From the NCBI GenBank assembly GCA_964449135.1, contig CAYUXZ010000074.1, positions 1-6,064 of the forward strand: a stretch of DNA of 6,064 nucleotides. The letters run 5' to 3'. Source of the DNA: SZAS-103 sp964449135 (GTDB lineage: Bacteria > Pseudomonadota > Gammaproteobacteria > Xanthomonadales > Xanthomonadaceae). Below are positions 1 through 5,855 of the stretch, piece by piece. The translations under genes were made by a program, and so were the position numbers. The notes under the pieces are model-generated. The model had not been told where the DNA came from. It worked only from the letters and a program-made list of their open reading frames with translations, and did no database searches. Each line of letters starts with the position of its first letter. Within the stretch, counting starts at the first letter, position 1.

Positions 1-54
<54 letters not shown>

Positions 55-68
55 ATGAACCAACAATT

Positions 69-95
69 CTAGCGGGCCGCCGCGTCGCGCGCTAG
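69..95 (-). terminator. possible weak hairpin after rnd
   Basis: The six-base arms CTAGCG (69-74) and CGCTAG (90-95) are perfect inverted repeats around a 15-base GC-rich loop. The right arm contains the TAG stop of rnd. On the minus strand the hairpin is followed by AATTGTTGG rather than a true T tract, so it is at best a weak terminator between rnd and the tRNA gene. Chance is possible in such GC-rich sequence. Confidence 0.25.
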
Positions 96-1219
96 TCCTG
101 TTTCACTGAAAGACCGCCGCGCGAGCGTTCGAGCAGCGGTCGCAGCACGGGTTCAAGGATGGGCTGGCGCCAGCCCTGCAGCGACGCCGGCCACTCTTTC
201 CCGTCCAGCAAGGCTTCCAGCGTGCGGCGCGACGCGAGCACGCCGTCGGCGAGAGCCAGCCGCACGGTCTCGGCCGCGACCGCGTCCTGCATCGCGCGCA
301 GCGCCTGTTTTTGCGCGGCGTTCGCGGCGGGCGCCGGCGCCAGCGGAACTTCGCGTTCTTGCGTCGCCAGCGGTCGCGCGAGTTCGTCCCGCAATTCGCC
401 GCGCAGTTTACGCGGGGCTTTCGGCTGCGAATCGAGGAAGGCGTGGAACGCCCGCGTGTCCGTGGGTGGCCTGCGCGCGAGCGCGACCGCGAGTTCGTTG
501 TCGAGGATCCAGCCCTTGGGACGGTCGTTCGCGCGCGCCTGCGCCTCGCGCCAACGCAGCAACCGGCACAGCAGTGCCTGCGCGTTCGCGTCGAGATACT
601 GCGCGCCGCGCAGCGCGAGGTGCGGATACGGATCAGGCGTGTCGTCGGCGGCGTTCTCGATCAGGCGCGTGCAATCCTCGGCAAGCCATGACTCGCGGCC
701 GCGCTCGCGCAGCTTTTCGCGCAGGATTGCGTGCAGCGCGTGCAGGTGCGCGACGTCGTCGGCGGCGTAAGCCCGTTGCGCGGACGTCAGCGGACGCTGC
801 AGCCAGTCCGAGCGTGTCTCGCTTTTCGGAAGGGCGATGCCGAGCAGGGTCTCGATGAGTCGCTGGTAACCCAAGCCGGCGCCGATGCCGCACAGCGCGG
901 CCGCAATCTGCGTGTCGAACAGCGGCGCCGGCAGCGCGTCGCAGCCGTGGCGTAGCGCCTGCACGTCTTCGCCGGCGCTGTGCATGATCTTCACGATCGC
1001 CGGATCGGCAATCAGCGGCCGCAGCACGTCGGACACGCCGGGAACGGTCGGGTCCACCAGCAGCGCGTCGTCGCCCGGCACCGCGACCTGCACCAGCGCG
1101 AGCCGAGGCCACCAGGTGCGCTCCCGGATGAATTCGGTATCGAGCGCGAGCGTTTCGATGCCGGTCCAACTCGCGATCCGGTCGGCGAGTTCATCAGGCT
1201 GGTCTATCCAGTGGTGCAT
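92..1219 (-). CDS. rnd: ribonuclease D
   Basis: This 375-residue protein matches RNase D in length and layout. RNase D is a 3'-to-5' exoribonuclease that trims tRNA precursors and other structured RNAs in the cytoplasm. The DEDDy catalytic set is complete. Exo I is D27-T-E29 in LALDTEF, Exo II is D85 in HSAGEDVQAL, and Exo III is Y151 and D155 in YAADDV; FDTQIAAAL lies at 101-109. An HRDC domain, the RNA-binding helical bundle typical of the family, follows at about 210-285 (LRWREAQARANDRP onward). A less conserved C-terminal helical region runs to the end. The ATG at 1217-1219 fits the family N-terminus (HWIDQPDEL), with only a modest AGGA about 10 bases upstream. A tRNA gene sits just downstream, which fits the role but may be coincidence. 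Nothing looks broken. Confidence 0.96.
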   Translation of the reverse strand: MHHWIDQPDELADRIASWTGIETLALDTEFIRERTWWPRLALVQVAVPGDDALLVDPTVPGVSDVLRPLIADPAIVKIMHSAGEDVQALRHGCDALPAPLFDTQIAAALCGIGAGLGYQRLIETLLGIALPKSETRSDWLQRPLTSAQRAYAADDVAHLHALHAILREKLRERGRESWLAEDCTRLIENAADDTPDPYPHLALRGAQYLDANAQALLCRLLRWREAQARANDRPKGWILDNELAVALARRPPTDTRAFHAFLDSQPKAPRKLRGELRDELARPLATQEREVPLAPAPAANAAQKQALRAMQDAVAAETVRLALADGVLASRRTLEALLDGKEWPASLQGWRQPILEPVLRPLLERSRGGLSVKQD

Positions 1220-1245
1220 CCGCTGCTGTCCTATGCGTCGCTGGC

Positions 1246-1274
1246 TTGCGGTAGGCGCGACGATAGCCTACTTT
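1246..1274 (+). promoter_or_regulatory. candidate promoter with inverted repeat in the divergent spacer
   Basis: The 97-base spacer between divergent rnd and the lipoprotein gene holds TTGCGG (1246-1251) and TACTTT (1269-1274), 17 bases apart. They could act as -35 and -10 elements for the plus-strand operon, though each matches the sigma-70 consensus only partly. Between and overlapping them lies the perfect inverted repeat GTAGGC (1251-1256) and GCCTAC (1266-1271), with a 9-base centre. Its position is where a repressor would act, but it could also be chance. Confidence 0.3.
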
Positions 1275-1316
1275 CCGTTTCGCGCAGCGCCGTGCGCGCA
1301 TCGCGATGTTCTTTTC

Positions 1317-3239
1317 GTGGAGTACAGCGTCATCCGATCGCCGCTCTCACTTGCTTGCGTCGCGCTGTTGGCCGTTGCGATCGCCACGGCGAGCGGCTGT
1401 CGCCGCGAAGCGGCATCGCCGCAGGTCGCGAAACACGTGGCGTCCGCGGCCGCTGCGAAGCCGACGCCTCCGGAAGCCCTGATTCCGGAACCGATCGCGT
1501 TGCGCAAACCCGCGGCCGAGCCGCTGCCGCCGATCGTCGCGGTGCCGAAGAAGAAGATCGCCGCAGCGCTGAAGCAGGCGCAGTTCGCGCTGGCCGCGGG
1601 CCGGATCGACGAACGCATCGTGCCGGCGCCGACAGCGCCGCAACCGCCTCCCGAACTCAACGACACGACCGCGCCGCCGGCAGACGCGCTCGCGCTGTAT
1701 CGCGGCGTACTCGCGACCGATCCGAACAACGCCGCCGCGGACAAGGGCAAGGACGCGGTCGTCGCTGCGCTTCTGGCGCGCGGACAGGCGGCGCTCGCGC
1801 ATGAGGACGTGGTCAGTGCGCAACGCGACGCCGATCGCGTCAAATTGCTGCGCCCCGACGATCTGTCGTTGCCCACATTGACGGCGGCGCTGAACAAGGC
1901 CTGGCGCGTAGCTACGCTAGTCGAACGCGGCCAGCGTCTCGAACTCGCCGGTGCGCGCAATCCGGCGCGCTACGCCGCCGCGATCGCGTTGTATCGGCAG
2001 GCGCACGCGATCGTCCCGAACAGCGCCGCTGCCGAAGCAGGGCTGGCGCGAATCGAAGGCGTCTATATCGCCAAGGCGTTGGCGGAGGCCGAAGCCGGAC
2101 GTTATCCGCAATCGGATCGCTGGACCGCGCAAGCCGCCGCGGTGCGCTCCGGCTCGCAGGTCCTGCAGGATGCGAGCGCGCGCATCGTCGCGATCCGCCA
2201 GCACGCGGCAGCGGTATTGCAGGCGCAGGCGGACGCGGCGCTCGCGTCCGGCGATCCGGATCGCGCCGAAAAACTGCTCGCGCAGATCGAGCGCGCCGCG
2301 CCGCTCTCGGCGGAGGCGCGCGACCTGCGCGAACGCATCGCGCTGCAGCGCCATTACGGCCTGTTCAAGCCGGCGCAGTCGTTCACCGAGGCGGCAGGTT
2401 CGTCCGGGCGCACGCCGGAGATGATCGTCTTGCCCATCGGCAGCTTCCGCATGGGCGCGCGCGAGGACGAGCCCGGCCGCGAAGCGGACGAAACCCCGCA
2501 GCGTGAGATCGTGTTCCAGCGCGGTTTCGCGATGTCGCGCACCGAGGTCACGGTCGAGCAATTCGGGCGCTTCGTGCAGGCGACGCATTACCGCACGGAT
2601 GCCGAGCGCAGCGGGCGTTCGCTGGTCTATGACGAGGACAAGGGCAAGTTCGACGCGCGCGACGGCGTGGACTGGCGCGACGATTACGCGGGCCGTCCCG
2701 CCGTGCCGCAGCAGCCGGTGCTGCACGTGTCGTGGAACGACGCGCAGGCGTACGTCGTGTGGCTGTCGAAACAGACCGCGCATCCGTACCGGTTGCCCAG
2801 CGAGGCCGAATTCGAATACGCGTTGCGCGCGGGCAGCAGCGGCGCGTATCCATGGCCTGGAAGCAAGCCGCCCGCGGGCGCGGGGAATCTGGCCGGCAGC
2901 GATGCATCGGGCAGCGGTCGCCACTGGGGCGATGCTTTCGCCGGCTACAGCGACGGATTCTGGGGGCCGGCGCCGGTCGCGCATTACCCGGCTAACGCGT
3001 TCGGGCTATTCGATCTGGTCGGCAATGTTTCCGAATGGGTTCAGGACTGTTGGCACGACGGTTATCGACGCGCGCCCGACGACGGTAGTGCATGGGTGAA
3101 TCCGGGCTGCGAGAAGCGCGTCGTGCGCGGCGCGTCCTGGGCCAGCGCGCCACCGCAGTCGCGCTCGGCGTTCAGGACGGGCGTGGACGCGGATGTGTCG
3201 AGCGCGAAGACCGGTTTCCGGATCGTGCGCGAGCTGTAA
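1317..3239 (+). CDS. predicted lipoprotein with TPR-like region and C-terminal SUMF1/FGE-fold domain
   Basis: With a GTG start at 1317 the product has 640 residues. Residues 1-28 look like a lipoprotein signal peptide: R7, a hydrophobic stretch at 9-22, then TASGC with the lipidated cysteine at C28. A Pro/Ala-rich linker covers about 45-125. Residues 125-345 are Ala-rich paired helices resembling TPRs (ALYRGVLATDPNNAAA, ALYRQAHAIVPNSAAAEAGL, ALASGDPDRAEKLLAQI). Residues 366-638 form a SUMF1/FGE-type domain: IVLPIGSFRMGA, MSRTEVTVEQFGRFV, VLHVSWNDAQAYVVWLS, YRLPSEAEFEYALRAG, LFDLVGNVSEWVQDC, VVRGASW, and a terminal GFRIVREL. Active FGE has a catalytic cysteine pair after the RGxSW motif; here RGASWASAPPQSRSAF has none, so formylglycine formation is unlikely. 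C578 and C598 could form a disulfide. It is probably periplasmic and membrane-anchored, acting through binding or scaffolding; its target is unknown. The start is uncertain because no clear ribosome-binding site precedes it. It is likely co-transcribed with the M48 protease gene 30 bases downstream. Confidence 0.85.
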   Translation: MEYSVIRSPLSLACVALLAVAIATASGCRREAASPQVAKHVASAAAAKPTPPEALIPEPIALRKPAAEPLPPIVAVPKKKIAAALKQAQFALAAGRIDERIVPAPTAPQPPPELNDTTAPPADALALYRGVLATDPNNAAADKGKDAVVAALLARGQAALAHEDVVSAQRDADRVKLLRPDDLSLPTLTAALNKAWRVATLVERGQRLELAGARNPARYAAAIALYRQAHAIVPNSAAAEAGLARIEGVYIAKALAEAEAGRYPQSDRWTAQAAAVRSGSQVLQDASARIVAIRQHAAAVLQAQADAALASGDPDRAEKLLAQIERAAPLSAEARDLRERIALQRHYGLFKPAQSFTEAAGSSGRTPEMIVLPIGSFRMGAREDEPGREADETPQREIVFQRGFAMSRTEVTVEQFGRFVQATHYRTDAERSGRSLVYDEDKGKFDARDGVDWRDDYAGRPAVPQQPVLHVSWNDAQAYVVWLSKQTAHPYRLPSEAEFEYALRAGSSGAYPWPGSKPPAGAGNLAGSDASGSGRHWGDAFAGYSDGFWGPAPVAHYPANAFGLFDLVGNVSEWVQDCWHDGYRRAPDDGSAWVNPGCEKRVVRGASWASAPPQSRSAFRTGVDADVSSAKTGFRIVREL

Positions 3240-3258
3240 GCTTCGTCATCGGATCATC

Positions 3259-3262
3259 GGAG
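3259..3262 (+). promoter_or_regulatory. ribosome-binding site of the M48 protease gene
   Basis: GGAG lies seven bases before the ATG at 3270 and supports that start. A second ATG at 3265-3267 is in another frame and too close to this site to be used. Confidence 0.7.
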
Positions 3263-3269
3263 CGATGCC

Positions 3270-4181
3270 ATGAACATGGATCCAGCCGGGCAGGACCAGG
3301 GCGGGGCGCCCGCGGGACGCGGACGCTTCCACTGGTGGGTGATCGTCCTGTTCCTGATCTACGCGGGCTGGTATTACGTCTCCAACCGCCAGGAATCCTC
3401 GCTGACCGGACGCACGCAACTGATCGCGTCCGACGCGCAGCAGGACGCCGCGCTCGGCCTGCAGGCGTACCAGCAGGTGCTGTCGCAGTCGCAGGTGGTC
3501 GGCGAGGGTGCGGACGTCGCGCGGATCAAGCAGGTCGCGCAGCGGCTGATCGCGGTCGCGCCGAAAGTCGCGGCCGAACTCGCGGCAGAGAAAGGACTCA
3601 AGCCGAACATCGACTGGAGCACGTTCAACTGGGAAGTCAACGTCCTGCAGTCCGACGAAGTCAACGCGTTCTGCCTGCCGGGCGGCAAGATCGCGGTCTA
3701 TACGGGGCTGGTGCCGGTCGCGCAGAACGACGATGCGATGGCGATCGTGCTCGGCCACGAGATATCGCACGCGTTGCTGCGGCACGGCGCCGAGCGCATG
3801 GCGCAGCAGCACATGGCGCAGATCGGGCAGATCGCGGTGGGCATGGCGGCGGGCAACATGGATCCGCAGCAGCAGCGCGAAGTAATGGGCGCCTACGGCG
3901 TCGTCGGCCAGTACGGCGTGCTGATGCCGTTCTCGCGCAAGGACGAATCGGAAGCCGACGAAATCGGCCTGATGCTCGCGTCGGCGGCGTGCTACGACCC
4001 GCAGGCGGCGATCCCGTTCTGGGAGCGGATGCAGCAGAGCGGCGGGCAGAAACCGCCCGAGTTCATGTCCGACCACCCCAGCGACGCGCACCGCATCGAG
4101 CGACTGCAGGCGCTGCTACCGAAGGCGCAGGAGATCCGCGCGAAGTTCTGTGCGACCGATGGTGCGGCTCCGGCGCAATAA
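3270..4181 (+). CDS. membrane-anchored M48 family zinc metalloprotease
   Basis: This 303-residue protein is an M48-family metalloprotease of the periplasmic-facing type related to LoiP and BepA, which take part in envelope protein quality control. A short polar N-terminus (1-20) is followed by one hydrophobic segment at about 21-37 (HWWVIVLFLIYAGWYYV), a probable signal anchor. The zinc site is complete: H163-E-I-S-H167 (HEISH, with E164 as catalytic base) and the third ligand E226 in ESEAD (226-230). H269 in DHPSDAHR matches the conserved late histidine that can also reach the zinc in BepA-like enzymes. The conserved strand and turn NAFCLPGGKIAVYTGL (132-147) precedes the active site, as usual in the family. 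There is no C-terminal TPR region as in BepA; the TPR-like helices are instead in the lipoprotein encoded 30 bases upstream. The natural substrate cannot be read from the sequence. Confidence 0.92.
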   Translation: MNMDPAGQDQGGAPAGRGRFHWWVIVLFLIYAGWYYVSNRQESSLTGRTQLIASDAQQDAALGLQAYQQVLSQSQVVGEGADVARIKQVAQRLIAVAPKVAAELAAEKGLKPNIDWSTFNWEVNVLQSDEVNAFCLPGGKIAVYTGLVPVAQNDDAMAIVLGHEISHALLRHGAERMAQQHMAQIGQIAVGMAAGNMDPQQQREVMGAYGVVGQYGVLMPFSRKDESEADEIGLMLASAACYDPQAAIPFWERMQQSGGQKPPEFMSDHPSDAHRIERLQALLPKAQEIRAKFCATDGAAPAQ

Positions 4182-4191
4182 CGCGGAGCCG
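4165..4191. terminator. hairpin at the convergent junction of the protease gene and phaB copy 1
   Basis: CGGCTCCG (4165-4172) and CGGAGCCG (4184-4191) are perfect inverted repeats. Two further CG pairs (4174-4175 with 4182-4183) extend the stem past a single bulged G. The six-base loop CAATAA holds the TAA stop of the protease gene. The two convergent genes are only 18 bases apart, so the hairpin could end or protect transcripts from both sides. It lacks a T tract in either direction, so it is not a canonical intrinsic terminator. Confidence 0.45.
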
Positions 4192-4199
4192 TCGGAACG

Positions 4200-4940
4200 T
4201 CAGAAGCTCATGAACAATCCGCCGTTCACCGGGATGTTCGCGCCGGTGATGAAACCGGCGTCCTCGGCGACGAGGAATCCCACGGTGCGCGCGATTTCCG
4301 AAGGCTTGCCAAGCCGGCCGACCGGAACCGACTCGACGATCTTGCTGCGCACGTCTTCGGGGACCGCCATCACCATCGCGGTCTCGCAGTAACCCGGGCT
4401 GATGCTGTTCACGGTGACGCCCTTGCGCGCGACCTCGCGCGCCAGCGCCATCGTGAAACCGTGCATGCCGGCCTTCGCGGCGGCATAGTTGGTCTGGCCG
4501 AACTGGCCGGTCTGGCCGTTCACCGAACTGATGTTGACGATGCGACCGTAGCCGCGCTCGAGCATGCCTTCGACCGCGTTGCGGCACATGTTGAACACGC
4601 CGTCGAGGTTGATGCTTATCACGTCGTCCCACTGCGAGCGCTGCATCTTGCGCAGGGTGCCGTCGCGGGTGATGCCGGCCGCGTTGACCAGCACGTCCAC
4701 CGCGCCGTGCTCGGCCTCGACCTTCTTCACCAGTGCAGCGCATTCGTCGAACTTGCTGACATCGGCCGGTTCGAAGTGGATGTCGAGGTCCGTCACGTCC
4801 TTCCTGAACTCCTCGACACGTTCGGTGCGCGCGCCGAGGTCGGCGGCGACGACTATGTGTCCGTTTTTGGCGAGGTGCTTGCAGATCTCGGTGCCGAGTC
4901 CGCCGATGCCGCCGGTGACGACGGCGATGCGCTTCTTCAT
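4200..4940 (-). CDS. phaB: acetoacetyl-CoA reductase (PHA biosynthesis), copy 1
   Basis: This 246-residue short-chain dehydrogenase is very close in layout to PhaB, the cytoplasmic NADPH-dependent enzyme that reduces acetoacetyl-CoA to (R)-3-hydroxybutyryl-CoA, the monomer for PHA synthase. The Rossmann motif TGGIGGLG is at 9-16 and NAAG at 86-89. The catalytic residues are N111, S139, Y152 and K156. The PhaB signature around the active site is intact (NISSVNGQTGQFGQTNY, 136-152), including residues equivalent to the acetoacetyl-CoA contacts of the Cupriavidus enzyme (Q146, F147, Q149, Y184). After SPGY it reads CETAMV, where the second copy in this window has IGTDMV. An AGGA nine bases before the ATG supports the start. 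It follows phaR on the same strand, 110 bases apart with a probable terminator between, so it may have its own promoter or be read through from phaR. FabG is the main alternative, but the PhaB-type motifs and the adjacent phaR argue against it. Confidence 0.93.
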   Translation of the reverse strand: MKKRIAVVTGGIGGLGTEICKHLAKNGHIVVAADLGARTERVEEFRKDVTDLDIHFEPADVSKFDECAALVKKVEAEHGAVDVLVNAAGITRDGTLRKMQRSQWDDVISINLDGVFNMCRNAVEGMLERGYGRIVNISSVNGQTGQFGQTNYAAAKAGMHGFTMALAREVARKGVTVNSISPGYCETAMVMAVPEDVRSKIVESVPVGRLGKPSEIARTVGFLVAEDAGFITGANIPVNGGLFMSF

Positions 4941-4985
4941 CGCTTTTCTTCCTTCGGATTATGGCTGTGCGCGGTGTGTTGCGAC

Positions 4986-5020
4986 GCACAAAACCGGCCG
5001 CAGCTTAGTGCGCGGCCTGG
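4986..5020 (-). terminator. probable intrinsic terminator after phaR
   Basis: On the minus strand, 31 bases past the phaR stop, the arms GGCCGC (5017-5012) and GCGGCC (5001-4996) form a perfect GC-only stem around a ten-base loop. GG and then TTTT (4993-4990) follow. Two more C-G pairs can form at the base if one T is bulged. The T run is short, so termination may be partial, which would let some phaR transcripts continue into phaB copy 1. Confidence 0.55.
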
Positions 5021-5050
5021 CGTCCGTCAATGCGTTCGGAGGGAAATGGC

Positions 5051-5545
5051 TCAACGGCTGCGCGGTTTGTGACCGTTGCCCGGTTTGCGCTCTTCGGCGC
5101 TGTTGCCCATGGTGCCGAGCAGGCCCTGCTGGAAGGACTTCCACAGGTCCATGTTCCGCTCGGTGAGCTGGTTGAGCATGCTCCACGGCGTCTGCCCGAT
5201 CAGGCTGTTGAGCTGGCTGCGGAACTGCTGCTGCTGCTCGAGGAACATCTGCATCGAGCGCTCCAGGTAGCTGCCCATGAAGCCCTGCAACGAATCGCCG
5301 TAGAAACGGATGATCTGGCTGAGCAGTTCGGTGGACAGCATCGGCTGCCCGTCCTCCTCGTGCTCCGAGATGATCTGCAGCAGCACCGAACGCGTGAGGT
5401 CCTCGCCGGTCTTGGCGTCGCGCACCTCGAAGTTCTCGTTCTCGACGATCAGCTGGCGCACGTCCTCGAGCGTGATGTAGCTGGAGATCTCGGTGTCGTA
5501 CAGGCGCCGGTTCGGATACTTCTTGATGATGCGGACTTGTGCCAT
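5051..5545 (-). CDS. phaR: polyhydroxyalkanoate synthesis repressor PhaR
   Basis: This 164-residue protein is a PhaR-type regulator. Known PhaR proteins bind DNA upstream of phasin genes and their own gene, and are released when they bind nascent PHA granules, so granule-coat genes are expressed only when polymer is present. The hallmark DNA-binding domain occupies about residues 5-62 (RIIKKYPNRRLYDTEIS, YITLEDVRQLI, EVRDAKTGEDLTRSVLLQII). A PHB-accumulation domain follows at about 69-108 (MLSTELLSQIIRFYGDSLQG, then SYLERSMQMFLEQQQQF). An amphipathic stretch with TPWSMLNQLTERNMDLWKSF at about 119-138 and a basic tail complete it. It is slightly shorter than the Cupriavidus protein. The ATG at 5543-5545 fits the conserved N-terminus, but only a weak GGAA precedes it. 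It lies between two phaB copies on the same strand. The triple repeat 26 bases upstream could be its own operator. Confidence 0.95.
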   Translation of the reverse strand: MAQVRIIKKYPNRRLYDTEISSYITLEDVRQLIVENENFEVRDAKTGEDLTRSVLLQIISEHEEDGQPMLSTELLSQIIRFYGDSLQGFMGSYLERSMQMFLEQQQQFRSQLNSLIGQTPWSMLNQLTERNMDLWKSFQQGLLGTMGNSAEERKPGNGHKPRSR

Positions 5546-5570
5546 GCGACGGGGTTCCGGGTGCTATTGC

Positions 5571-5602
5571 GGCGCAGCAGTTGGCGCAGCATGGCGCAGC
5601 AT
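5571..5602 (-). repeat. triple direct repeat, candidate PhaR operator
   Basis: On the minus strand three ten-base units stand in a row: ATGCTGCGCC (5602-5593), ATGCTGCGCC (5592-5583), two spacer bases, then CTGCTGCGCC (5580-5571). The first two are identical and adjoining, and the third differs only at its first base. They end 26 bases before the phaR ATG. PhaR proteins are known to autoregulate, and TGC-rich targets have been described for the family, so an autoregulatory operator is a reasonable inference. Binding itself cannot be seen from the sequence. Confidence 0.45.
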
Positions 5603-5656
5603 TCGTCCGGTTGCAAGCGTGTGACAACGCGTGCGATATGTTCCCGCGACACTGTG

Positions 5657-5758
5657 ATGGAATTCACTGCAATCGATGAATATCGTGCGTTGCGCGGCAT
5701 TCACAACGCGCAGCGATTCATTGATTACGCAAGTTCGATGATCGGCCGAGGCAAGTAG
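5657..5758 (+). CDS. possible small protein of 33 residues, unrecognised
   Basis: An ATG at 5657 (or GTG at 5654) opens a short frame ending in TAG, 42 bases before the large hairpin that could end a plus-strand transcript. The product is soluble-looking and mixed in charge (MEFTAIDEYRALRG, then FIDYASSMIGRGK), with no signal peptide or membrane segment. I do not recognise it. No clear ribosome-binding site precedes it, and about 58% of its third positions are G or C, lower than in the neighbouring genes. A longer antisense frame covers the same bases, so at most one of the two is likely to be real. Confidence 0.2.
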   Translation: MEFTAIDEYRALRGIHNAQRFIDYASSMIGRGK

Positions 5759-5799
5759 CCATCCTTGGCATGCTGCCCGTTCGCCATCCATGGCTCACC

Positions 5800-5855
5800 T
5801 GGTGAAAACCGCGCGACATGCGCTTCAACGCATGTCGCAAGCGCGGTTTTCACCA
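5800..5855. terminator. large bidirectional hairpin terminator at the phaB copy 2 stop codon
   Basis: GGTGAAAACCGCG (5801-5813) plus CGACATGCG (5814-5822) pair without mismatch with CGCATGTCG (5829-5837) plus CGCGGTTTTCACC (5842-5854). The loop is the six bases CTTCAA, and there is one four-base bulge, CAAG (5838-5841), on the right arm. A T-A pair at 5800 and 5855 extends the stem to 23 base pairs. The AAAACCGCG and CGCGGTTTT halves give an A tract before and a T tract after a GC-rich stem on both strands, as expected for a bidirectional intrinsic terminator. On the minus strand the TGA stop of phaB copy 2 (5850-5852) lies inside the outer stem. Confidence 0.8.

Larger units (their letters stand above)
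5546..5849. other. intergenic spacer between phaR and phaB copy 2
   Basis: These roughly 300 bases hold no recognised gene. From left to right they contain a triple direct repeat just before phaR (5571-5602), a stretch richer in A and T than its surroundings at about 5610-5720, two mutually antisense short reading frames of doubtful reality (plus 5657-5758 and minus 5564-5791), and most of a large hairpin (5800-5855). The spacer must carry the phaR promoter if phaR is not read through from phaB copy 2. No good sigma-70 promoter stands out; TTGTCA (minus strand, 5627-5622) is a possible -35 element but has a poor -10 partner. Confidence 0.6.

Noticed and set aside
885..1316. Upstream in-frame extension of the lipoprotein reading frame (start at 885)
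   Set aside because: This part runs antisense through the conserved catalytic domain of rnd and would bury the lipoprotein signal peptide inside the protein. The GTG at 1317 places the signal peptide at the N-terminus.
1917..2984. Long minus-strand open frame of 355 codons opposite the lipoprotein gene
   Set aside because: It is rich in Arg and Ala without recognisable motifs, as expected for a shadow frame in GC-rich DNA. The plus-strand frame carries clear SUMF1-family motifs.
3092..4213. Plus-strand open frame of 373 codons overlapping the protease gene
   Set aside because: It is a frame-shifted shadow dominated by Arg, Gly and Ala. The overlapping M48 frame has the full zinc site and a good ribosome-binding site.
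4958..4963. CATAAT on the minus strand as a -10 element for phaB copy 1
   Set aside because: It matches five of six consensus bases, but the predicted transcript start would fall inside the gene's ribosome-binding site, and no -35 element stands at a usual distance.
5571..5602. Triple repeat considered as a CRISPR array
   Set aside because: The units are ten bases long with spacers of zero and two bases, unlike CRISPR repeats and spacers, and no cas gene is nearby.
5838..5841. Large hairpin considered as the inverted end of a mobile element
   Set aside because: The arms are separated by only six bases and there is no transposase or target duplication. The A and T tracts and the position at a stop codon fit a terminator better.
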